A program made the position numbers and the translations under genes. A DNA stretch of 64,000 nucleotides from Allium sativum (Eukaryota > Streptophyta > Magnoliopsida > Asparagales > Amaryllidaceae): the NCBI GenBank assembly GCA_030737875.1, contig CM060919.1, positions 808,401,160 through 808,465,159 on the forward strand. The letters run 5' to 3'. The notes beneath the pieces are model-generated. The model was not told the origin of the DNA, made no database searches, and saw only the letters and a list, made by a program, of their open reading frames with translations. Below are positions 1 to 9,204 of this stretch, piece by piece (positions within the stretch are counted from its first letter, which is position 1; each line of letters starts with the position of its first letter).

Positions 1-252
1 TCTGACAGGGGTCTTCATGTTGATGATGCCCGAGGGGTCCAAGATGATCAGGAAAGGAGCTCAGGTCAAGTAATAGACGGGTGTCAAGACAGAGATCATT
101 GTGGTTTAGACAGGGGTCTTCACGTTGATGATGCTCGAGGAATCCGAGGTGATCGAGGAAGGAGCTCAGGTCAAGTGTTAGACGGGTGTCGATGTGTATT
201 GCAAGCACTTTTAGACCGTTGGTTTATTTTGGATATATGCAAAATTGTAGGC
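1..252 (+). other. Open frame built on a 105-bp tandem repeat
   Basis: The window opens inside a frame that is open from base 1 to a TGA at 250-252. It contains two copies of a 105-bp unit (starting at 4 and 109). Because 105 is 35 codons, the frame is preserved, giving repeated peptides rich in Asp, Arg and Gly (core RGLHVDDARG). The two copies differ at several bases. I recognise no domain. It lies upstream of a polypurine tract and an LTR-like sequence at 610-1160, so it may be the 3' internal region of a truncated copia element, or a host gene fragment. The start lies outside the window. Confidence 0.3.
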
Positions 253-609
253 GGTGGGTGAAGCTTGTAATGGTTTTGATTAAGTGGCAGGAGAGAGATT
301 TTTTGTGAGTACAGAGATTTGTATTTTGGCTCTGTATTTGAATTGGCGGTGTTGAGATTACTTTGGTGTCTGCCTTCTATGTTATTTTGGATACTTGCAA
401 CAGTTTGTTGGCGGGCGGGGACGTAGTCTGAGCTCGTTAACAATGGTGTGATGGGGGGTAGCTTTGCTGGAACCCATTAAGCAAATATTCATTTTTGATT
501 TCTATCTCATTGTGAGAATTTGATTGAAGGTGGAGTTCTGTTGAAGAATTTTATGATGTGAAGAGAATTTGATTGGAGATGGGGTGTTGCAGATATGTGA
601 TTTTGCATC

Positions 610-1160
610 AAGGTGGAGTGTTAAATTTGTTGATACAAAATCACAAATTGATTGGAACAAATTTGCAAATAATGGAAAGTAAATATTTTTATAATGGGAA
701 TGCATTGATTGCATTTGATGAGATGGCAGAGAAACAAATGAAGGGATTAATTTCTTCCATCTATGCTAAAGAAACAGATTGATTTACTTCCTATGTTTGC
801 ACATTTGTTGTTATGGTAATTTGCCTCCATTATATTATTACCACATGTTGGTAATTTAATTGATGACTCACATAGATTTGCACTGGCTATATATTGAGGG
901 GTAGACTTTAGTGTAAACCCATCCTGGCCTGGAGCCAGTGATCCCCAATGGTGTCTCTTCTTGTTAAACCTGATTGAGGTTTGGATATGTAAACTCTTAT
1001 TTTGTAATCTCTTGTATTCTCTCATGTGGAATAAAATCTCTCTCTGTTGGACTGGACGTACACTATGATGATAGTGGAACCAGTATAAATATTGTGTCTC
1101 TTTGTTTCTCTGTTATAGTTATTTACTATTTTGTTGATGTAATAGAATAATTGCTATCAG
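610..1160 (+). mobile_element. Probable copia 3' LTR relic with polypurine tract
   Basis: A purine tract AAGGTGGAG at 610-618 is followed directly by TGTTAAATTTG at 619. This matches the junction seen in the intact copia element of this window (AAGGTGGAGA then TGTTAATTTG). The following ~540 bp has LTR character: a TATA-like ATAAATA near 1085, then T/C-rich sequence. No clean TTAACA-type right end is visible; CTATCA near 1160 is a guess. Without the 5' partner this remains tentative. Confidence 0.35.
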
Positions 1161-1227
1161 GTGAGATTGGTGGTCAATTGGCAAATCTAGATCCTGCTTA
1201 TTGTTCATCCGCAAAGGCGCAATTTTG

Positions 1228-1473
1228 CATAACAATATATTCGTTATTATAATTCAACTCCAAACTGAATTATATATTATAAATAATCCAATCCACACAA
1301 GATTGTGAGTTCAACTATTTTTGATTATTTCTGAATTAAATATATATTATTCTATTATTTATATTAATTAAATATTCAAGGTTATTTAATTAAATGACCA
1401 TTAATTTCTCTGAATCACTATTTAAATAATTAAAGTAATTAATTATTATCTCGCTAAAATACGGGACATTACA
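1228..1473 (-). mobile_element. Terminal fragment of a minus-strand gypsy LTR
   Basis: The segment ends in GGGACATTACA at 1473 and aligns by eye, with many substitutions, to the last ~190 bp of the LTR ending at 50909 (which ends GGGTCATTACA). Shared words include the CACA..GATTGTGA block and the TTAATTAAAT..CATTAA..TTCTCT stretch before the end. Read on the minus strand this is an LTR start, TGTAATGTCCCG. No partner LTR or target duplication is visible, so it is a diverged truncated copy. Confidence 0.55.
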
Positions 1474-1725
1474 AATGCCATCTTAGTTGAAAATATATAA
1501 TCAGATAGTATAGTAGATTAATTACCCACTTATTGATGATATAATTTAATAATATATATAAGTAACTGTTACTGGATGATCAAAGTTGTATAAATTCAAT
1601 ATTTATCAATATGAATACTAGTATCTAAATCATTTTGAAATGAATATGTATTGTATGAACTTAGAGGAAACAAACACAACTTTATGTTCGAGTTTTTCTT
1701 TTGGTCATTTGTAGTAACATTATTT

Positions 1726-1838
1726 TATATACATACACACATACATACATATATACACACATATATATACACACATACATATACATACATATATATATAT
1801 GTATATATGTATGTATGTATGTATGTATGTACATATAC
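1726..1838. repeat. Compound AC/AT/ATAC microsatellite
   Basis: Runs of ACAC, ATAC, TATA and GTAT words flip from AC-rich to GT-rich along the tract, so it is close to self-complementary and could fold back. No gene overlaps it. The short open frames across it are artefacts of the repeat. Confidence 0.85.
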
Positions 1839-3305
1839 AGTTTTATGTGGCAGGTAGATAGACAACCATTCGCACACTAGATGGAATTTAGAAAACCATT
1901 TGCACATTAACGGTTTTCTAAATTGTTGAATGATAAATACAATTCAAAAAACAGAAATGCTTGTAGGCCCGAAAAATAGATCAGGAAAAGTGACAAAAAG
2001 TTTTTTGACTGCATGATTTGCTTGCCTCCCTTAATTTTAGTTTGCCTCCCTTTTTTCGGTCTTCTATTCAGATTCGCACTTTCCTAGTTTTTTTTTTCTT
2101 TCGTCTCTCTAGCTTCTCTCTTCAAAAAATCGCTAAAGGAATTCTGGCTATTAATGAAATGAAGGATGCTATGCTTATCTCTTTTGCCAGATTTCAGAAG
2201 GGTCTAGTACCCCTATTGGATAAATAGCGTGTTTGTTCATGGTTGGATGAGAATTTGTGATAATTAATATATCTATGTATCATATCGTACTGGATATATG
2301 AACATTCAAACACATTTTGATTGTTGTCATTTAATCCCGGATTTGTTTTTATTTGTCATGATGCATTATGACTCTTTCTATGTGCTGGATCATGTTTTTG
2401 TGAAGGCTTTTAACTATTGGATTGGGGTTTAATGTAGATGGTTCCATTATACAACTCTTATATTTGTATTAGTTTTCTAAATAAATTATCTTCTATACTG
2501 TATTTATAGTTTTAATGTAATGTATTCTTGTGTTTATTCATACTACACAGCGGTCTATTTGTTTTGATGGCCACCAATTTGTTAAAACATCACCAACCGA
2601 AGTAATTTAGTTTTTATTTATTTACATGCAGTATATTTTTATCAAATAAAGCATTAATTGACCAGGTATAAAAAAGAGAGTTGAATATAGAAACATAAAA
2701 AACATGCACTTGCTCTTATTAGGATAGGTGGACATGGAATTTGGAACAAATTTAACAACTGATTGGAATAGTCATCATGTTGAATAGTAAGCAAGTTAGC
2801 AGTCGGAGGACAACTGGAAATAATCAGCTGGTTGTCTAAGCTCAATTTGAGTTTAATATTATTGAACTTTCTGTAATGCAGCATCATTAAATCCAAATTA
2901 TCCAATTAATTTGTTACCTTCATTCCATAATTTCATAATTTATAGTTTATATTAAACGTCTTAACGGTTGGTTTTTCCCCGTTGTGCAGTTATATTGGTT
3001 AGCTTTATTATTTATTTGAGTATAACACCTTTTATTTTATATGTATGAGCCACGTATTAAAATTTGTGTGCTGCTATTGGAACCTCTATTTCCTCTTTGG
3101 GCCACCTTTATAATTTTAATAAAAATAATTACTTTGTGTATGCTTTTGGCCACCACATCATATCTCTTCATTTAGTTTTTTTTTACAGTTTTGCCTCTTC
3201 TTCTTAAAATAACATGTACTTCTCTAAAAATTCAATTTTAGACCCTTAAAAAAAGAAATACTCTCATTTTTCTATTAGACGATGGAAGGGGAAGATTAAA
3301 GTGAG

Positions 3306-3345
<40 letters not shown>

Positions 3346-4520
3346 AAAGGCAGCCGGTTTTTATAGTGAACTATAACACTTAATGAGGTTATTTTTTGTT
3401 TTCATGTTGTTAGGGTTTTCTATTGCTTTTTAGGAAATGTCTACGGTTTTCCATTGCTTTTTATGATTTCTTCTAATTCCTGGCTGATTCAAACTTGGAG
3501 GACATTAAAATTGATGATGTTGCAATAAAGAATGTCAACGCAAATTATTGATTTTTATGGTTTTTTTTATCATACAACTTATATGTTATGTTTTACAACT
3601 AGATCACATTAAATTTGTTTTTCGATTTCATAAACGGGGAATCTGAATGATAATAAAATTGAGAATGGTTTCATTGTTTTGAATGATAAATGCATGAATC
3701 AGATAATTCAAAAGATAAAAAATTGATTTGATGGATAAATTTACAACTGATCAAGTAAGTATTCATTAAAAAAAAAAAATCACTAATGTATTTATAAAAA
3801 TGAACTATGTTATTTTTTTTTGCTTCTTTTGTGATTTCAAGTATTTAATTCGTTGAACAAGTTGATTTGATGATGTAAAGTACCATTTGCAATCATTGTA
3901 CACAAAACTTAGGGAAAACTAGGGTTCGACAACCATGAACAAGGAGAAAAATAAACTTTTGAGATTGACTTGTAAACGTTGATTTCGTTCTTAGTTGCTG
4001 AGAGTGACAAGAGTTTCAATTGTAGATATTGATTTTACGGCGAACTATGTTGATTTAGGATTTTAAGTCGAAGAAAGAGAGAGATACGTTGATTTGAATT
4101 GTTTTATGTTTGGGTGCCTCATTATTAAAAAAATGAAAATGGTGTTAGAAGTCTTTAGTGTTGGTGGCCAAAAGAAGAGATTGGGATGCCAACAGCAGCA
4201 CACTAAAATTTTCCATCAAGATTAAATAGAAACATTCAGATTTCAAACGCACAATTTGCAGCGCAGAAAGGAAAATTTAAAAAGTACCATGTAACAAACA
4301 GACCAAACATGATGATACCCTCTCCTTCTAGTCACTGATTACAGATCCTACGACGATAAATAAAGATCAAAGAAGGAGTTTTTGGTAAACACGCATCTTG
4401 CAACCGAACGATACGGCTGAAGCTCAGCTCTCATCTTCAACGCGGATCTGATTAGAAATATACCCTTCTCAAAATTCTCTTTCCATATTCCGTTTCTTCT
4501 CAGTCCCTCTTCCTTAATTA

Positions 4521-4557
<37 letters not shown>

Positions 4558-4654
4558 CAACTCTCCAGGGCAAAAAAGAAGCGTAGCTTAGGTGACGGGA
4601 GCAAAGTCGATATCCTAGGGCCTAATCAAATCTGTCTCTTGAAAACAAATTCAG
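1839..4654. other. AT-rich spacer with two homopolymer tracts
   Basis: No convincing gene. Notable contents are a 36-base T run at 3308-3343, a 33-base A run at 4522-4554, and the motif at 2961-3000 that recurs at 20506-20586. The 4300-4660 end is probably promoter and leader of the F-box gene. Short open frames here have no recognisable domain and biased low-complexity composition. Confidence 0.6.
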
Positions 4655-5133
4655 ATGGACATGAGGTACATGATAATTTAATTTTAATTGCATTACTTTG
4701 CATATATTATCCCAACATGTACAATTGAAAAATATGCGGTTCATTATTTATGTACTGTTGTTAGTTGTTACATATCATGGAACATATGTTAGACTGAACT
4801 GGTAGCCCTTTGCTGATATGCTTGTATACATGGTGCTGATAGTGTAGAGAGATTTGCCTGAATTATTTGATCCTTAGGATTAAAAGTAGAAATTTGCTAA
4901 TTATCACGCATATGTGGGGATAATCCCAGCATAAAGAATGATTTTTTCCCCCTAGCCAGTATAAATGGGGCTGTAGCAGCATGTACCGTACTATAGCCTT
5001 TGAATTTAGGATACAATAATCTTTATTACACCCTTTTCTACTATGTTTTTACACAAATACATTTTCTGTTTGCAATTGGTGTTATAAACTGTATTTATTC
5101 TACTGCACATCACGCCGTATTTGTATGTTTTAG
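4655..5133 (+). other. Probable tiny first exon and intron of the F-box gene
   Basis: An ATG at 4655 (in-frame TGA upstream at 4640-4642) starts an 11-base coding stretch ending ATGAG at 4665, followed by GTACAT. A pyrimidine-rich TTGTATGTTTTAG acceptor ends at 5133. Removing 4666-5133 joins the short exon in frame with 5134-6253, adding eight residues (MDMSFREM...). The 468-bp intron is T-rich, as plant introns are. If the intron is not used, translation would start at the ATG at 5144. Confidence 0.45.
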
Positions 5134-5143
5134 TTTCCGAGAA

Positions 5144-6253
5144 ATGAGTATGAAGAAGCCACAATTTCACACTCCAACTCAACTCAATGATGATATAATA
5201 AATGAGGTTATCGTTCGATTGCCTGCCATATCGAATTTCCGCTTCAAATGTGCTTCAAAACAATGGTTCTCTCTAAACACCGAAGCCTTGAAACGTAAAA
5301 GTCAAGCCCATCCAATGTCAGGGGTTTTCTATACAACTAGAAGTATCAGAACCGGGCTATCCGTGGACTATGCTAGAACAGTAAAGGGTCAAAACGAAGA
5401 TTCTTGTATAGATGGAACTCTAAGTTTCCTTCCTAAACACGTTAATATGATAATACATGGCTCTTGCAATGGACTGCTGCTGTGCGAAAGCTGGAACGAC
5501 CTTGATTCACTGGAATATTTATTACGGGGTCTACCTTCACAGTTATACGTTTGCAATCCTGCAACTAGGAGTTGGGTAAAACTTCCATACGAATATGTTA
5601 AAGGATTTATTGCTATCTTTTTAGATTTCAATCCTCAGGTTTCTGTTCATTTCACTGTCATAAGGATTAGGTCTCTAACACAGCAATATGGTTTTGAGGT
5701 TTTCTCTTCAAAAACCAGAGAGTGGAAGTTTAGTTATGTGACTAATCCAATGTTTCATGACTATGTCACTCGGAAGAATGTAATGTCAATCTATAAAGGT
5801 ATTATATTTTGTATGAGTCGGGACAATAGAGATGTCATTGGAATTGATATGGAGGGGAACTTCTGTCGTAGAATCGAGCTTCCAGGAAAATCTGACCAAA
5901 AAGATTCTACTTTATTTTTCTCTCTTGATCCATCGAGAGGCTCTCTTTGTCAATCCGGTGGCTTTTTACATTATTGTTACAGAAGCGGAAGTGAATTCTA
6001 TGTCTGGAAATTGGTAGATTATGAAAGTGGTTCTTGGTTATTGAAGAACAGTTTTAAGATCACAGATGCATTAAGGATGATACGAAATCTCAAACTCCAT
6101 CCTGATATGGAGGATGTTTTGCTTTTCACAATAAAGGAGAAGATGTATTCTTACAACATGAAAACTGCTGGGATGATTGAATTATGTTCCCTTCGTTCTG
6201 CATCATATTGCTTCTTGTATTCTCCTTGTTATTTTTTGGCTTCTTGCAACTAA
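5144..6253 (+). CDS. F-box protein with F-box-associated (FBA) region
   Basis: Likely the substrate-recognition subunit of an SCF (SKP1-cullin-F-box) ubiquitin ligase; the target is unknown. The 369-residue product has an N-terminal F-box at about residues 13-50 (core DDIINEVIVRLP, then KCASKQWFSL). A type-1 FBA-like beta-rich region follows, with the hallmark motifs GSCNGLLLC (about residue 105) and VCNPATRSWVKLP (about 135). Length is normal for this large plant family. The frame is also open upstream to 5000, but that part is intron-like and ends in a good 3' splice site at 5133, so I start at 5144; a spliced start at 4655 is possible. There are no frameshifts or internal stops, and it is the only apparently intact non-transposon gene here. 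Such genes are often lineage-specific and weakly expressed, so a recent pseudogene is not excluded. Confidence 0.85.
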   Translation: MSMKKPQFHTPTQLNDDIINEVIVRLPAISNFRFKCASKQWFSLNTEALKRKSQAHPMSGVFYTTRSIRTGLSVDYARTVKGQNEDSCIDGTLSFLPKHVNMIIHGSCNGLLLCESWNDLDSLEYLLRGLPSQLYVCNPATRSWVKLPYEYVKGFIAIFLDFNPQVSVHFTVIRIRSLTQQYGFEVFSSKTREWKFSYVTNPMFHDYVTRKNVMSIYKGIIFCMSRDNRDVIGIDMEGNFCRRIELPGKSDQKDSTLFFSLDPSRGSLCQSGGFLHYCYRSGSEFYVWKLVDYESGSWLLKNSFKITDALRMIRNLKLHPDMEDVLLFTIKEKMYSYNMKTAGMIELCSLRSASYCFLYSPCYFLASCN

Positions 6254-7880
6254 AGTACTAAAGCGTAATAAATGATGTTGTTTATTTTGGTATGAATTAG
6301 CAATACTAATTTTTTTAGAGTTTTAGCTTAACAGTTGATATTTGAGTTGAACATTTCTCTGTTATACTTTAATGATGATCCATCTCATTTTTCAGATGTA
6401 TCTTTAATCAAACCGACCGTTAGGGAGGTTTGCCTATTATGGGTGATAACCGATTTTCGTCTGAAGCCAAAATTTCACGCCGCCTTTTTCTATCTTTGTT
6501 CCGTCCACGTCCTCTTCTCATGTTCTTCTCCTTCCGTTTCGCCATCTCTTCTTGCTCAGCAATTATCCTTTTTCCGATTAGAAATACCCTTTTCTCGTTT
6601 ACTTCTCATTTCAATTTCTTCTCAATCAGAAACAACTCACCCCGCATTGGCCTAGCACGACTTTATCCTGTATACCGCTAGTGTCGATCAAGTGCTAACG
6701 CCCCCATTTCCGATGCTACGCGCACATCTTAGATTTTGGCTGTACTAATCTAAGTACATCCTTGATTTCAGATCCACCATTTGATGAAAGATATTTATTA
6801 ATTATTCTGTTTAGTTTTACTTCATATGCTGTTAGATTCTGAATTTATTAAATTAAACAGAACCAAAATTGAGGGTTCGTTAATCAAAACATGGATCCTT
6901 TTGAATTAATTTTTATAGTTTGATGTAAGCTTCGAATTCATTTAATTTTGCTTTCTGTTGTTCGTGAAATTTAATTGAAAGTTGGCATCATTATATCTAA
7001 ATTTAGAATAGTTTACTTTTTTAGCATTTTCAATTTTTTTTAAGAAATTGAGCATTTTATTGATTACGAGTGGAAACCCGTGCGATGCACGGAAGCATAA
7101 ACTTTCAAGTGTTGTAGTTTGCATTTATGAATAAGGTATGAGAACGTGTTGTATGGTAGCGAGAAATATAATGTAAATGATACATGTATTTGTTAGGATT
7201 CAACCGTAGATATTAAATTTTCCAATAAGTAAATGATTCATGTATAGCTAGTGGCTACAGTTTGGACATGATGTAAACTGTGTCAAATTTCATGTATCTC
7301 TATTCAATTGATGAAAAGACGTATATAAGAAATGATGAATTAAACGACTATGTATATGTTAATTTGCATTGATTGAACACAGTGAGCATAGAAATATGAG
7401 TACGGAATTGAAAAAAGTATATGCATATAAATAAAAGGTTATGTCATACGAAATTAACCACACCATAACAAAATGAACAGTAGTTACCAACCAAAATGAT
7501 TGAAACAAAAGAGCAGTAAGTAGTAAAAAAAATAGCATTCTTAAGATGGAGATAAAAAACTGTAGTAGTTAAAAAGTCAGCATAGTTCAAGATGGTGTAT
7601 GGTGGCACCATAACATGCAACGTGCAACAGTATAAATATCGGTGTGCATTAAATACGTCTATTTGCAAATCAAACAGTAAATATCCTCTTATAAGAAAAT
7701 ACCAACGTTACTATATAAGCAAGAGTATGAATATCGGTGTGCATTAAATATGTCTTACATAAATCTTTCTGAATAACGAAAGATATGTTGGAACTATGAT
7801 TGAAAAAATAACAGTTCATAACAATTATTCTAAAACTAAAGTGAAAAGGTTAATCTTATAAACCATGCAATAATCATATA
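6254..7880. other. Spacer with a leader-like C/T-rich block
   Basis: No gene with recognisable domains. 6400-6780 is C/T-rich and reads like a plant 5' leader (TTCTTCTCC words, then a GATTTCAG acceptor-like site near 6770), but no coding exon follows. It shares GATTAGAAATA..CCCTT with 4450-4470, suggesting a duplicated leader. At 7077-7092 lies CCCGTGCGATGCACGG, a near-palindrome. The rest is AT-rich. Confidence 0.5.
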
Positions 7881-8413
7881 TGTTAATTTGTGATCCGAAA
7901 TTCTCATTAGGATTGGTTCAGCTGATGTGTCATCTAAAGGATATTATTTAGTTCCTTAATTTACTCTCTTGATTGAGGATTGGACCAGCTGATGTGTCAC
8001 CTATAGGACATTATTTAGTTCTTTAATTTACTCCCTTGATTGAGGTATTTTCAGCAACCTCATTTAAAGGATAAAGAAGATTCTCTCTTGATTGAGACAT
8101 TTATAGCAACCTCATCAAAAGGATAAAGGAGATTTTAATTTACTCTCTTGATTGAGATAAATGCAGCAACCTCATTGAAGGATAAAGAATATTCTTATTT
8201 TTATTCTTTCTCTCCTTATCTGAATGCATGAAAGTAGAATATAAATTTACTGCTATGGTTGGTATGTTGAATATGCTTGTAACAACTCCATCAATTAAAT
8301 CAATAAAGTTTGTCTTTCTCCCGTGGTTTTTTCCCGCAAAGGGTTTTTCCACGTTAAATCTTGTGTGTGATTTTGTTTCTTTACTTGCTTCTTTGATCAT
8401 TTATTTATTAACA
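7881..8413 (+). repeat. Copia 5' LTR
   Basis: TGTTAA...TTAACA ends. A 67-bp segment with the core CAGCTGATGTGTCA is duplicated in tandem (units from 7911 and 7978). Further degenerate repeats share AGCAACCTCAT and CTCTTGATTGAG, so most of the U3-like half is made of tandem repeats, a common layout for LTR enhancers. The right end abuts the primer-binding site. Confidence 0.95.
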
Positions 8414-8415
8414 AG

Positions 8416-8427
8416 TGGTATCAGAGC
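8416..8427 (+). other. Primer-binding site (initiator tRNA-Met)
   Basis: TGGTATCAGAGC, two bases after the 5' LTR, is complementary to the 3' end of plant initiator tRNA-Met, the usual primer for copia reverse transcription. Confidence 0.9.
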
Positions 8428-8442
8428 GCTGGTTTATTCAAC

Positions 8443-9204
8443 ATGGCGTCGTTAAAGTATGATCTTCCGCTATTGGATCGAAACACTCGATTCTCATTGT
8501 GGCAAGTGAAGATGCGGGCGTTGCTCGCACAAGCTGATTATGATGATGCATTGGATGGATTCGGGAACAAGAGATTTGAACTATGGACCGATGATGAGAA
8601 GAGAAAGGATCGGAAGGCTTTGTCGCAAATTCAGCTCCATCTACACAATAATATTTTGCAAGAAGTTTTGAACGAGAAGACAGCTGCTTCTCTTTGGTTG
8701 AAACTGGAGTCAATTTTTATGACCAAGGATCTCACAAGTAAGATGCATCTCAAACAAAAGCTGTTTCTGCACAAATTGCAAGAGGGAGGTAATTTGCTTG
8801 ACCATATTTCTGATTTTAAAGAGATTGTTTCTGACTTGACTGCAATGGAAGTCAAATATGATGATGAAGATTTGGGTTTAATCCTATTATGTTCTTTGCC
8901 CAGTTCTTACTCAAATTTCAGAGATATCATATTATATAGTCATGATACTCTCACTCTAAATGACGTTTATGAAGCCTTGCACACCAAGGAGAAAATGAAA
9001 CAACTGGTGTCTTCAACTGGATCAAGCTCTCAAGCCGAAAGCTTGTCCGTTCGTGGCAGGACAAAGGAGAAAAATTCAAATAATGGATCTCGAAGCAAAA
9101 GTTCCAATGCCTATAAAGGTCGATCTAAATCTAGAGGCAAATACAAGTCTTGCAAATATTGTAAGAGGGATGGACATGAAATATCCGAATGTTATAAGCT
9201 GTAG
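8443..9204 (+). CDS. gag: Copia gag (capsid/nucleocapsid)
   Basis: The 253-residue frame starts at the first ATG after the PBS. It has a copia-type gag domain (FSLWQVKMRALL near residue 18; SLWLKLESIFM; LLCSLPSSY), a basic Ser/Lys/Arg-rich linker, and a CCHC zinc knuckle CKYCKRDGHEISEC at about residues 237-250, which binds genomic RNA in the virus-like particle. The frame stops at TAG 9202-9204, right after the knuckle, and the same frame is open again into pol. In most plant copia elements gag and pol are one polyprotein, so this stop is either a recent nonsense mutation or, less likely, a site of regulated readthrough. Confidence 0.92.
   Translation: MASLKYDLPLLDRNTRFSLWQVKMRALLAQADYDDALDGFGNKRFELWTDDEKRKDRKALSQIQLHLHNNILQEVLNEKTAASLWLKLESIFMTKDLTSKMHLKQKLFLHKLQEGGNLLDHISDFKEIVSDLTAMEVKYDDEDLGLILLCSLPSSYSNFRDIILYSHDTLTLNDVYEALHTKEKMKQLVSSTGSSSQAESLSVRGRTKEKNSNNGSRSKSSNAYKGRSKSRGKYKSCKYCKRDGHEISECYKL

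Noticed and set aside
3308..4554. T36 and A33 runs as two ends of one retroposed insert
   Set aside because: Flanks of the two runs are not inverted or direct repeats of each other, no target duplication is visible, and no LINE or SINE promoter boxes are seen.
5000..5143. Start of the F-box CDS at 5000
   Set aside because: The 48-residue extension is hydrophobic and T-rich, and a good 3' splice site at 5133 indicates it is intron.
7077..7092. CCCGTGCGATGCACGG as a Helitron or other DNA transposon terminus
   Set aside because: Similar motifs are common in plant repeats, but there is no second terminus or conserved end here, so a family cannot be named.
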